37,443 bases of DNA from JBFGCA01 sp041567315 (GTDB lineage Bacteria > Acidobacteriota > Thermoanaerobaculia > Multivoradales > JAHEKO01): contig JBFGCA010000039.1 of the NCBI GenBank assembly GCA_041567315.1, positions 1 to 37,443 of the forward strand, given 5' to 3'. The notes beneath the pieces are model-generated. The model was given only the letters and a program-made list of their open reading frames with translations. It ran no database searches and had not been told where the DNA came from. The position numbers and the translations under genes were made by a program. Shown one piece after another: positions 31,444 through 37,443 of this stretch. How positions within the stretch are numbered: the first letter of the stretch is position 1; each line of letters starts with the position of its first letter.

Positions 31444-32412
31444 ATGCCCGGCGACGCCCACCTCGACCTCGCCCCCGCCGCCGAGCCCGCCGAAGCCCGC
31501 CGCGGCGGCTTCTGGCGCAAGCTCAAGCGCGGGCTGTCGATGACCCACACCGAGCTGCTCGAGCGGCTCGATGGGGCCCTCTCGGGCCGGGCCACCCTCG
31601 ACGAAGAGACCCTCGAGTACCTGGAGGAGAGCCTGCTGGCCGCCGACCTCGGCGTCGAGACCACCCTCGAGCTGGTCGAGCGGGTTCGCCAGCGGGCCGG
31701 CGGCTTCGAGGGCTCGGACGTGGTCGCGATGCGGCGCATGCTGGCCGACGAGATGTCGGTGCTGCTGCTCGACGCGCCGCCGCCGCCGGCCGCCGGCGAC
31801 CGCCCGCTGATCACGCTGCTGGTCGGGGTCAACGGCGTCGGCAAGACCACCGCCGCGGCCAAGCTGGCGCGGCTCGCCCAGCGGCGGGGCGGCCGCCCCC
31901 TGCTGGCCGCCGCCGACACCTTCCGCGCCGCCGCCGGCGAGCAGCTGGCGCTGTGGGGCGAGCGGCTGGCGGTCGACGTGGTGCGCCAGGCGCCGGGCGC
32001 CGACCCCGGCGCCGTGGTCTTCGACGCCCTGCAGGCGGCGCGGGCGCGGGACGTCACCGAAGTCATCGTCGACACCGCCGGCCGGCTCCACAGCAAGCGG
32101 CACCTGATGGACGAGCTGGGCAAGATCCGGCGGGTTATCGAGCGCCAGGGCGAGGGCTGGGACCTCCGCTCGCTGCTGGTGCTGGACGCCACCACCGGCC
32201 AGAACGCGGTGGTCCAGGCCACCGAGTTCGCGCGCGCGGTAGAGGTCGACGGCATCCTGCTCGCCAAGCTCGACGGCACCGCCAAGGGCGGGGTGGTGGT
32301 CGCCGTCGCCCGGGCGCTGCGGCTGCCGGTGCTCTACCTGGGGGTCGGCGAGGGGGCCGACGACCTGGTCGAGTTCCGCCCCCGGGAGTTCGCCGAGGCG
32401 CTCCTCGGCTGA
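31444..32412 (+). CDS. ftsY: Signal recognition particle receptor FtsY
   Basis: The 322-residue protein has only a short N-terminal extension, then the helical N domain (FWRKLKRGLSMTHTELLERL) and the GTPase G domain: Walker A GVNGVGKTTAAAKLA (about 128-142), the DTFRAAAGEQL loop, DTAGRLHSKRHLMDEL, and LAKLDGTAKGGVVVAVA with the guanine-specificity Asp. It ends with GEGADDLVEFRPREFAEALL, typical of FtsY rather than Ffh, and lacks the M domain. It docks ribosome-SRP complexes at the membrane. ATG 31444 is favoured by the -10 directly upstream; the in-frame extension upstream runs through the repeat. Confidence 0.96.
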   Translation: MPGDAHLDLAPAAEPAEARRGGFWRKLKRGLSMTHTELLERLDGALSGRATLDEETLEYLEESLLAADLGVETTLELVERVRQRAGGFEGSDVVAMRRMLADEMSVLLLDAPPPPAAGDRPLITLLVGVNGVGKTTAAAKLARLAQRRGGRPLLAAADTFRAAAGEQLALWGERLAVDVVRQAPGADPGAVVFDALQAARARDVTEVIVDTAGRLHSKRHLMDELGKIRRVIERQGEGWDLRSLLVLDATTGQNAVVQATEFARAVEVDGILLAKLDGTAKGGVVVAVARALRLPVLYLGVGEGADDLVEFRPREFAEALLG

Positions 32413-32450
32413 CCGGCCCGACCGGCGGACCATACGGCACGAGACGACGC

Positions 32451-33383
32451 ATGCGCCTTCTCGAGCAGCCCCCCGAGCCGGGGCGCCTGTGGGTGCGGTA
32501 CCGGCCGCGCCCGTGGCCCGCGCCCGACGGTCTGTGGACCGACCTGGCGGCGGTCGGTCTCGGCCAGCCGGGGCCGCCCGGCGCCACCATCCCGGGGCCG
32601 GCCGGCCGGGCGCCCCTTGCCGACGACCTGCTCTACCTGCCGCCCGTCGAGGCCGGCTCCGCCGCCGCCCGCCGGGCGCTCGGTCGCGCCGCGATCGACG
32701 CCGGCGCGCCGGTCCTCGAGCAGCTCCTGCCGGGCGAGCGCCCGGCCATCGAAGGCGCCGTGGCGGTCTACGACCTGCTACCCGCCCTGGCCGCGGGCGA
32801 GCTGGAGCGTCTCGCGCAGCTGCCGGCCGGCGCCACCGCCGTCTGGCCGCTGGTGGCCGGCGTCAGCGGCGACCCCGAGGTCTGGGAGCCGGGTCTGCGG
32901 CGTCTCGCCGAAGCGCGCTGCGCCGCCGTCCTCGGGCTCGCCCTCCAGCTGGCGGCCGGCGACCGTCGACGGCTCGCCGGGAACCTCGACGAGGAGCGCT
33001 ACCGCCGCCTCTTCCACGGCCCCCCGCCCGCCGAGCGCGCCTTCGCCTGGGCCGCCGGCCGCTTCGGCTGGGGCCCCTTCATCGAGCGCCCGCTTCCCGC
33101 CGGGCCTCCCTGGCGCCGCGAGAACCGCCGCCTCGCCGGCCTCCTGGCCCGCGCCGCCGAGCTGTGGCTGCGCCTCGGCCGCCCCGAAAGTCGGGGCCAG
33201 GAGCTCTACCGGGCCGCCCGCGGCGTCGACCGCCTCGATCGCGACCTCGCCACCCTCGCCCGCGAGGGCAACCTCAGCGTCCTCCCCTGGCTCGCCCCCC
33301 CGGCCCGCCAGCTCATCGAAGAGGCCACGACCGGCCCCAAGCCCGCCCTCCTCCACGAGCTCGAGACCGAGTACCTGTCCTAG
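32451..33383 (+). CDS. Conserved-looking protein of unknown function downstream of ftsY
   Basis: The 310-residue protein starts at an ATG 38 nt after ftsY. It is Ala/Leu/Arg/Pro-rich, with an alternating helix-strand pattern (AVAVYDLLPALAAGELERLA, then TAVWPLVAGVSGDPEVW, then RCAAVLGLALQLAAGDRRRL), followed by a Trp/Arg/Pro-rich half (ERAFAWAAGRFGWGPFIERP). There is no signal peptide or membrane helix. I do not recognise a family. The even spread of charged residues and the regular codon use indicate a real gene. Its TAG stop is also the first three bases of the inverted-repeat element that follows. Confidence 0.6.
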   Translation: MRLLEQPPEPGRLWVRYRPRPWPAPDGLWTDLAAVGLGQPGPPGATIPGPAGRAPLADDLLYLPPVEAGSAAARRALGRAAIDAGAPVLEQLLPGERPAIEGAVAVYDLLPALAAGELERLAQLPAGATAVWPLVAGVSGDPEVWEPGLRRLAEARCAAVLGLALQLAAGDRRRLAGNLDEERYRRLFHGPPPAERAFAWAAGRFGWGPFIERPLPAGPPWRRENRRLAGLLARAAELWLRLGRPESRGQELYRAARGVDRLDRDLATLAREGNLSVLPWLAPPARQLIEEATTGPKPALLHELETEYLS

Positions 33384-33545
33384 TGGCCTGTAATACCCAA
33401 ATCGATAGTGCCTGAGCGGCCCTCCCAGCCGATCTCGGCGTTGCGCCTCCTCGCCATAGTCCCCGCTATGACTGCGTCGGCGCGCCTGGAGCTCGGCCGC
33501 GATGGCTCGCCCATCCACTACCGATTCGGACGTTACGGTCCACTA
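33381..33545. repeat. 165-bp imperfect inverted-repeat element between convergent genes
   Basis: The left 30 nt (from TAGTGGCCTGTAATACCC) and the reverse complement of the right 30 nt (TAGTGGACCGTAACGTCC and on) match at 23 of 30 positions; six of the seven mismatches are transitions that still allow G-U pairs on one strand or the other. A small hairpin CATAG/CTATG marks the centre near 33460. The TAG at each end is the stop codon of the flanking gene (32451-33383 on plus, ridA on minus). It may act as a bidirectional terminator or be a mobile REP-like element. No transposase is nearby. Confidence 0.75.
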
Positions 33546-33923
33546 GCCACGCAGCCGGGCGACGAGGTCGATCTCCAGGCGGGCGCCTTTGGGGAGGGCG
33601 GCGACCTGGACGGTGGAGCGGGCGGGGCGGTGGTCGCCCATGGCCTCGGCGTAGAGGCGGTTGAGGACCGTGAAGTCGGCCATGTCGACCAGGTAGACGG
33701 TGGAGCGGGCGACGTCGGCGAAGGTGCAGCCGGCGCTGGCGAGGACCGCCTCGAGGTTGGCGAGCACGCGGCGGGCCTCGGGCTCGAAACCGCCGGGGAC
33801 CAGCTCGCCGGTGGCGGGGTCGAGGCCGATCTGGCCGGAGGTGTAGAGCCAGCCGCCGGTCGAGACCGCCTGCGAGTAGGGGCCGATGGCGGCGGGGGCG
33901 CCGTCGCTGTGATGGAAGTTCAA
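33543..33923 (-). CDS. RidA family protein (reactive intermediate deaminase)
   Basis: The 126-residue protein has the RidA/YjgF/YER057c/UK114 signature: AIGPYSQAVSTGGWLYTSGQ, IGLDPATGELV, QARRVLANLEAVLASAGCTF-type middle part and the end ARSTVQVAALPKGARLEIDL, with the conserved Arg before STV that holds the carboxylate of imine intermediates. Trimeric RidA proteins hydrolyse reactive 2-aminoacrylate-type imines. The start ATG at 33923 overlaps the stop of hpt (ATGA), so the two are co-translated. The stop codon is provided by the flanking repeat. Confidence 0.93.
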   Translation of the reverse strand: MNFHHSDGAPAAIGPYSQAVSTGGWLYTSGQIGLDPATGELVPGGFEPEARRVLANLEAVLASAGCTFADVARSTVYLVDMADFTVLNRLYAEAMGDHRPARSTVQVAALPKGARLEIDLVARLRG

Positions 33924-34477
33924 GGCTCGCCCTCCTCGCCCTCGTGGATGCCGATGTAGGGCAGGTTGCGGTAGCGCTCGTCGAGGTCGAGCCCGTAGCC
34001 GACTACGAAGACGTTGTCGATCTCGAAGCCGCGGTAGTCGATCGGTACCTCGACCTCGCGGGCGGCGGCCTTGTCGAGCAGGGCGCAGAGCTTGACGCTC
34101 TTGGCGCCGCGGAAGCGGAGCAGGTCGAGGATGGTGCGGAGCGTGTACCCGGTGTCGACGATGTCCTCGATCAGCAGCACGTCGCGGCCACGGATCGAGA
34201 CGTCGACGTCCTTCCGGATCCGCACCTCGCCGGGCTCGGTGCCGCCGCCGTAGCTGGCGGTCTGGAAGAAGTCGATGACCACCGGCACCGTCACCCGCTT
34301 GACCAGATCGACCAGGAAGAACACCGAGCCCTTGAGGACGCCGATGCAGAGCAGCGGGTCGGTCTGCCGGTAGTCGCGGTTGATCTCGGCCGCCAGCTCG
34401 TCGATCCGGCGCTGGAGGTCGGTCTCGGCGATGAGCACGCGGAGACCGGCGTCGCTGCGGGCTGGCGGACTGCTCAT
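33920..34477 (-). CDS. hpt: Hypoxanthine phosphoribosyltransferase
   Basis: The 185-residue enzyme makes IMP or GMP from hypoxanthine or guanine and PRPP. The N-terminal VLIAETDLQRRIDELAAEIN, the flexible loop region DFFQTASYGGGTEPGEVRIR, the PRPP motif VLLIEDIVDTGYTLRTILDL and the purine-contacting VVGYGLDLDERYRNLPYIGI are intact. The first residues (MSSPPARSDAG) are an extension of the usual start. With the purine nucleoside phosphorylase nearby it forms a purine salvage set, though the two are not in one operon. It is divergent from the unknown gene at 34496. Confidence 0.95.
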   Translation of the reverse strand: MSSPPARSDAGLRVLIAETDLQRRIDELAAEINRDYRQTDPLLCIGVLKGSVFFLVDLVKRVTVPVVIDFFQTASYGGGTEPGEVRIRKDVDVSIRGRDVLLIEDIVDTGYTLRTILDLLRFRGAKSVKLCALLDKAAAREVEVPIDYRGFEIDNVFVVGYGLDLDERYRNLPYIGIHEGEEGEP

Positions 34478-34481
34478 GACG

Positions 34482-34487
34482 TAGAAT
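34482..34487 (+). promoter_or_regulatory. -10 hexamer TAGAAT, leaderless start
   Basis: TAGAAT ends 8 nt before the GTG at 34496 and fixes that start. It lies between two divergent genes whose start codons are only 19 nt apart. Confidence 0.5.
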
Positions 34488-34495
34488 CTCCGGCC

Positions 34496-35971
34496 GTGGA
34501 GCGAGACGTCAACCCTTTGCAGAGCCGCTACTTGCAGCTTTCCGCCCGCTTCAAGGCGGCGTGGGCGTTTCAGCAGCTGCTGCGCGGACTCTTCCGGATG
34601 GACCCCGAGGTCCCCCTGGGCATCGACCCCTCGACCTTTCAGGGGCTGTTCAACAGTCTAAAGCAGGTCTCCCGCGGTCTCAACGGGCCGGCCGAGACCT
34701 TCCAGCCGTTGACCTCGAAGCTCAGCGAGATCGCCGAGCAGATGGACGGGGTCTACGCGGTGCTGCTCGCCGAGGACCACAAGATCTCGCCGCCCCAGAT
34801 CCGGCACTACCTGGAGAGCATCTCCGACCTCGACGAGCGGCAGCTGATCGAGATCGTGCGCTTCTATGGGCTGGCCCACCGCGGGACCGACATGCAGGCC
34901 ACCGTGGTCGACAAGGTCGATCTGCTGCTGACCCGGCTGGCGATGCACGTCGCCGGCGAGCGGCTCGACGGCGACACCACGCGGCTCGGAAAGGTGCTGA
35001 CCGGGCTGGCCGAGAGCGCCGGCAGCGAGCCGCTGCCCGCTGCCGCGGTCGGCGGTCTGCAGCAACAGCTCCGGCAGTTCCGCACCGAGCTGCGGCTGCT
35101 GCGGAGCTTCGACGAGCTGGCGGACCAGGGGCTGGTTCAGCGCTACCGCGAGCTCAAGCACGGACTCGGCGGCGGCCTCTTCGATCCCACCCTGCTGCCG
35201 CTGGTGGTCGAGACCAACTGCTGGTTCCGGCGCCGGATCGACGAGCTGACGGGAGGCGCAGCGGTGCCGCTCACCGAGGGCTACCACCGGCTGGAGGAGT
35301 TCCATCAGCCGCTCGAAGCGGAGTCCGAGCCGGTGGTGGACCCCGGCGCGCTGCTGCTCGGCGAAGAGATCCAGGCGGCCGATCCGGTGGCCGCCTCGAG
35401 CGGCGAAGACAGCGCGCTGCTCCCCGACCTGGGGCTCCTGCAGCCGCACTGGAAGGAGCTGCTGGTGCAGCTGTCGCGGAGCGACCACGAGCTGCCGCCC
35501 GAAGAGGCCAGCACCGCGGCCGGTCTACGGCCCTACCGGCTCGAGGCGCGCGAGGTGGTGGCCTTTCGCCGGCTGTCGACCGACGATCCGTGCGACCGGC
35601 GGCTGGAGCGCTTCCTGCTGGCGGCGGCCGCGCTGCGCTGGCGGATGTCCGAAGAGGTCCGCGAGCTCCACGGCGCGATCAGCGAGCGGCCGGACCGGCT
35701 GGCTCCCGAGGCGCTGGCCAGCGCCCGCCGCAGCCTGCGCGCGGCCGACGCCTTTCTGTGGCACCTCTCGCACCTGCTGGAGGCGGCGGTGAGCCGCGAC
35801 GACCCGGGGGAGGGCCGCCAACTGCAGCTGCTGCGGATGCGGATGATGCGGGAGTACAGCGGGCTGTGGCTGCTGCTCCACCGCTTCGAGTCAGCCGGCG
35901 CCGGAAGGGGCGCCCGCGGCCGCCGCCGGCAAGCCCGGGACCGCGGCGGGATCGGCGAGCAGGGCGCCTAG
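34496..35971 (+). CDS. Large helical protein of unknown function
   Basis: From the GTG at 34496 the protein has 491 residues (MERDVNPLQSRYLQLSARFK onward). It is mostly helical with many heptad-like stretches (LSEIAEQMDGVYAVLLAE, LQQQLRQFRTELRLLRSFDE, LHGAISERPDRLAPEALASA) and no signal peptide or membrane span; it is Leu/Arg/Glu-rich and looks cytoplasmic. I do not recognise a family. The last 25 or so residues are Gly/Arg-rich low complexity, and the final 81 nt overlap, on the opposite strand, the end of the purine nucleoside phosphorylase gene. The frame is open further upstream over hpt but without a good start, so the leaderless GTG is preferred. Confidence 0.65.
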   Translation: MERDVNPLQSRYLQLSARFKAAWAFQQLLRGLFRMDPEVPLGIDPSTFQGLFNSLKQVSRGLNGPAETFQPLTSKLSEIAEQMDGVYAVLLAEDHKISPPQIRHYLESISDLDERQLIEIVRFYGLAHRGTDMQATVVDKVDLLLTRLAMHVAGERLDGDTTRLGKVLTGLAESAGSEPLPAAAVGGLQQQLRQFRTELRLLRSFDELADQGLVQRYRELKHGLGGGLFDPTLLPLVVETNCWFRRRIDELTGGAAVPLTEGYHRLEEFHQPLEAESEPVVDPGALLLGEEIQAADPVAASSGEDSALLPDLGLLQPHWKELLVQLSRSDHELPPEEASTAAGLRPYRLEAREVVAFRRLSTDDPCDRRLERFLLAAAALRWRMSEEVRELHGAISERPDRLAPEALASARRSLRAADAFLWHLSHLLEAAVSRDDPGEGRQLQLLRMRMMREYSGLWLLLHRFESAGAGRGARGRRRQARDRGGIGEQGA

Positions 35972-36760
35972 CAGGGCGCGCACGGGGCCGGCCGCCGCCT
36001 GTCCGGCGGCGAGGACGTCCTGGTGGTCCAGGGGGGCGGCCCCGACCCCGGCCGCCCGGTTGGTCACCAGCGACAGGCACAGACAGCGCATCCCCAGGTG
36101 GCGGGCGGCGATGACCTCGAGCACGGTAGACATCCCCACCAGATCGGCGCCCAGCCGCTCGATCATGACGATCTCGGCCGGCGTCTCGTAGCTCGGTCCG
36201 GGGACCGCCGCGTAGACCCCCTCGGCCAGCTCCAGACCCTGGCGGCGGGCGGCCGCCCGGGCCGCCCGGCGCAGCTCGGGATCGTAGGCGTCGGTGAGGT
36301 CGGGAAAGCGCGGTCCCCAGGCCGGCGGCAGCTCGCCGCGCAGCGGGTTGAGCGCGGTGAGGTTCAGATGGTCGCGGATCAGCACCAGCTCGCCGGGCCG
36401 GCGCGGCCCGAGGCCGCCGGCGGCGTTGGTCATCAGCAGGGTGCGGGCGCCGAGCAGCGCCGCCAGCCGGATGGCGAACACCACCTGATGGGGGTCGTAG
36501 CCCTGATAGGCGTGCAGCCGGCCCTGCTGGTAGAGGACCGGGCAGTCCGGCCGCGGCCGCAGCACCGCCAGCCGCTGGGGATGGCCAGCCACCGCGTGGG
36601 GAGCGAACGGCAGCCATTCGGCGAGCGGCGTCTCGGCTTCGGCCGCTCCCAGGTCGACGGCCAGACCCGACCCCGACACCACCATCGCCGCCGGCGAGGC
36701 CAGGCCCCGGGCCCGCCAGCGCTCTGCCGCTCGCTCGAGTCCCTCGGCCAGCGGGTCCAT
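35891..36760 (-). CDS. Purine nucleoside phosphorylase (trimeric type)
   Basis: The 289-residue protein cleaves purine nucleosides with phosphate. Family motifs are MVVSGSGLAVD (phosphate loop), QGRLHAYQGYDPHQVVFAIR, LLMTNAAGGLGPRRPGELVL and IRDHLNLTALNPL, AAVPGPSYETPAEIVMIERL, GADLVGMSTVLEVIAARHLG and VTNRAAG with the Asn that prefers 6-oxopurines (inosine, guanosine). This is the low-molecular-weight class of PNP rather than the hexameric DeoD type. The ATG at 36760 lies 7 nt behind a TAGCAT hexamer. The final 20 residues are Ala/Gly/Pro-rich and overlap the convergent gene. Confidence 0.94.
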   Translation of the reverse strand: MDPLAEGLERAAERWRARGLASPAAMVVSGSGLAVDLGAAEAETPLAEWLPFAPHAVAGHPQRLAVLRPRPDCPVLYQQGRLHAYQGYDPHQVVFAIRLAALLGARTLLMTNAAGGLGPRRPGELVLIRDHLNLTALNPLRGELPPAWGPRFPDLTDAYDPELRRAARAAARRQGLELAEGVYAAVPGPSYETPAEIVMIERLGADLVGMSTVLEVIAARHLGMRCLCLSLVTNRAAGVGAAPLDHQDVLAAGQAAAGPVRALLGALLADPAAVPGLPAAAAGAPSGAG

Positions 36761-36767
36761 TCAAGCG

Positions 36768-36773
36768 ATGCTA
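36768..36773 (-). promoter_or_regulatory. -10 hexamer TAGCAT, leaderless start
   Basis: On the minus strand TAGCAT ends 7 nt before the ATG at 36760. No ribosome binding site is present between them. Confidence 0.4.
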
Positions 36774-36845
36774 GCAGGCTGCAGCGACCGACCCTGGCGG
36801 CAAATCCGGTATCGTTGCCACCGCCTCTGGCCAGGGGCTCCCGTC

Positions 36846-37443
36846 ATGTCCGAGCTCGACCTGCAGATGCAGAACCGGCGCCGCAAGTGCGAGGTCCTGC
36901 GGCGCCGCGGCATCGAGCCCTATCCGCACCGCTATCCGCTGGATCTCGAGCCGACGCAGGTCCACGAGCGCTACGGCGAGCGCGACGCCGGCGAGCTCGA
37001 GGCGGGCGCCGTGCAGCTGCGGGTGGCGGGCCGGGTGCGGGCACTGCGCCACCACGGCAAGACGGTGTTCCTGGATCTGCACGACGGCGAGGCCAAGCTC
37101 CAGGTGATGGCGCGCGGCGGACGGCTGCCGCCGACCTCGGCGACGGTGCTCGAGAACGCCGACCTGGGCGACTTTCTGGGGGCGGCGGGCACCCTGATGC
37201 GGACCCGGACCGGGGAGCTGACGGTGGCCGCCGAGGAGCTGACCATGGTGGCCAAGGCGCTGCGGCCGCTGCCCGAGAAGTGGCACGGCCTGGCCGACGT
37301 CGAGGCGCGCTACCGCCGCCGCTATCTCGACCTGCTGGTCAACCGCGACTCGCGGCGGGTCTTCGAGATGCGGGCGGAGATCATCCAGGCACTGCGCGCC
37401 TACCTCAACGAGCGCCGCTTCCTGGAGGTCGAGACGCCGATGA
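36846..37443 (+). CDS. lysS: Lysyl-tRNA synthetase, class II, N-terminal part (cut by window end)
   Basis: The frame is open from ATG 36846 to the last base, so about 199 residues of a longer gene are seen. It starts MSELDLQMQNRRRKCEVLRR and has the LysRS OB-fold anticodon domain (VQLRVAGRVRALRHHGKTVF, LDLHDGEAKLQVMARG), the LRPLPEKWHGLADVEARYRR-RYLDLLVN segment that is characteristic of LysS, and the start of the class II catalytic domain (LRAYLNERRFLEVETPM). It is divergent from the PNP gene, with an 85-nt gap that contains a possible TATCGT -10. Together with hisS and aspS it makes three synthetases in the window. Confidence 0.95.
   Translation, partial: MSELDLQMQNRRRKCEVLRRRGIEPYPHRYPLDLEPTQVHERYGERDAGELEAGAVQLRVAGRVRALRHHGKTVFLDLHDGEAKLQVMARGGRLPPTSATVLENADLGDFLGAAGTLMRTRTGELTVAAEELTMVAKALRPLPEKWHGLADVEARYRRRYLDLLVNRDSRRVFEMRAEIIQALRAYLNERRFLEVETPM

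Noticed and set aside
33408..33545. Plus-strand frame starting inside the inverted-repeat element
   Set aside because: It is only the translation of the repeat running into antisense ridA; there is no ribosome binding site or domain.

Overview
The window is very GC-rich bacterial chromosome (about 70% or more by eye over most of its length) with densely packed housekeeping genes. Many start codons lie directly behind a TANNNT hexamer, suggesting leaderless transcripts. A pyrR-pyrB-pyrC operon, a DUF2330 protein beside an RnfD-like membrane protein, a bactofilin-type gene beside an M23 peptidase, and secreted metzincin and PKD proteins fit Acidobacteriota, perhaps Thermoanaerobaculia. That placement is inference; no rRNA gene is present.

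Layout. 1-1024: a lower-GC accessory edge with the tail of a membrane protein, a decayed plasmid RepA_C-type gene and a tRNA-Thr(CGT). 1161-4074: two secreted proteins (zinc metalloprotease; SGNH-like plus PKD) with a small His-rich ORF between them on the opposite strand. 4210-9174 (minus): an RRM protein with its own promoter, then smc and a translationally coupled endonuclease/exonuclease/phosphatase-fold gene. 9354-12138: pyrR-pyrB-pyrC. 12250-15694: inositol-phosphatase family gene, M23 peptidase, bactofilin-like gene and a small membrane protein. 15765-18451: RnfD-like and DUF2330 genes. 18467-20233 (minus): PilB/GspE ATPase. 20318-21196: EamA transporter. 21246-24300 (minus): glycosyltransferase, thioesterase, HAD phosphatase, aroC. 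24492-28826: hisS-aspS-aroB. 28840-31003: HD-GYP phosphodiesterase and a small roadblock-like protein. 31444-33383: ftsY and an unknown gene. 33543-34477 (minus): hpt-ridA. 34496-35971: an unknown gene. 35891-36760 (minus): purine nucleoside phosphorylase. 36846-end: lysS, cut by the window edge.

The most interesting signal is not a gene. Two copies of a roughly 220-bp element (16753-16984 and 31162-31381) lie in the same orientation, each between a gene 3' end and the next start codon. From the start of the outer stem inward they have identical spacing, and two paired stems keep pairing although both arms have changed (compensatory substitutions). All three non-Watson-Crick stem pairs I noted are G-U on the plus strand. 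This looks like a structured RNA or single-strand-DNA element with no associated protein in view. A second, unrelated 165-bp inverted-repeat element (33381-33545) sits between convergent genes and supplies both their stop codons.

Functionally the window combines pyrimidine synthesis and purine salvage (pyrRBC, hpt, PNP), shikimate-pathway steps (aroB, aroC), aminoacyl-tRNA synthetases (hisS, aspS, lysS), chromosome organisation and membrane targeting (smc, ftsY), cell shape and envelope (M23, bactofilin), pilus or secretion motor function (pilB) and c-di-GMP signalling (HD-GYP). I saw no CRISPR array, transposase, phage genes or rRNA.
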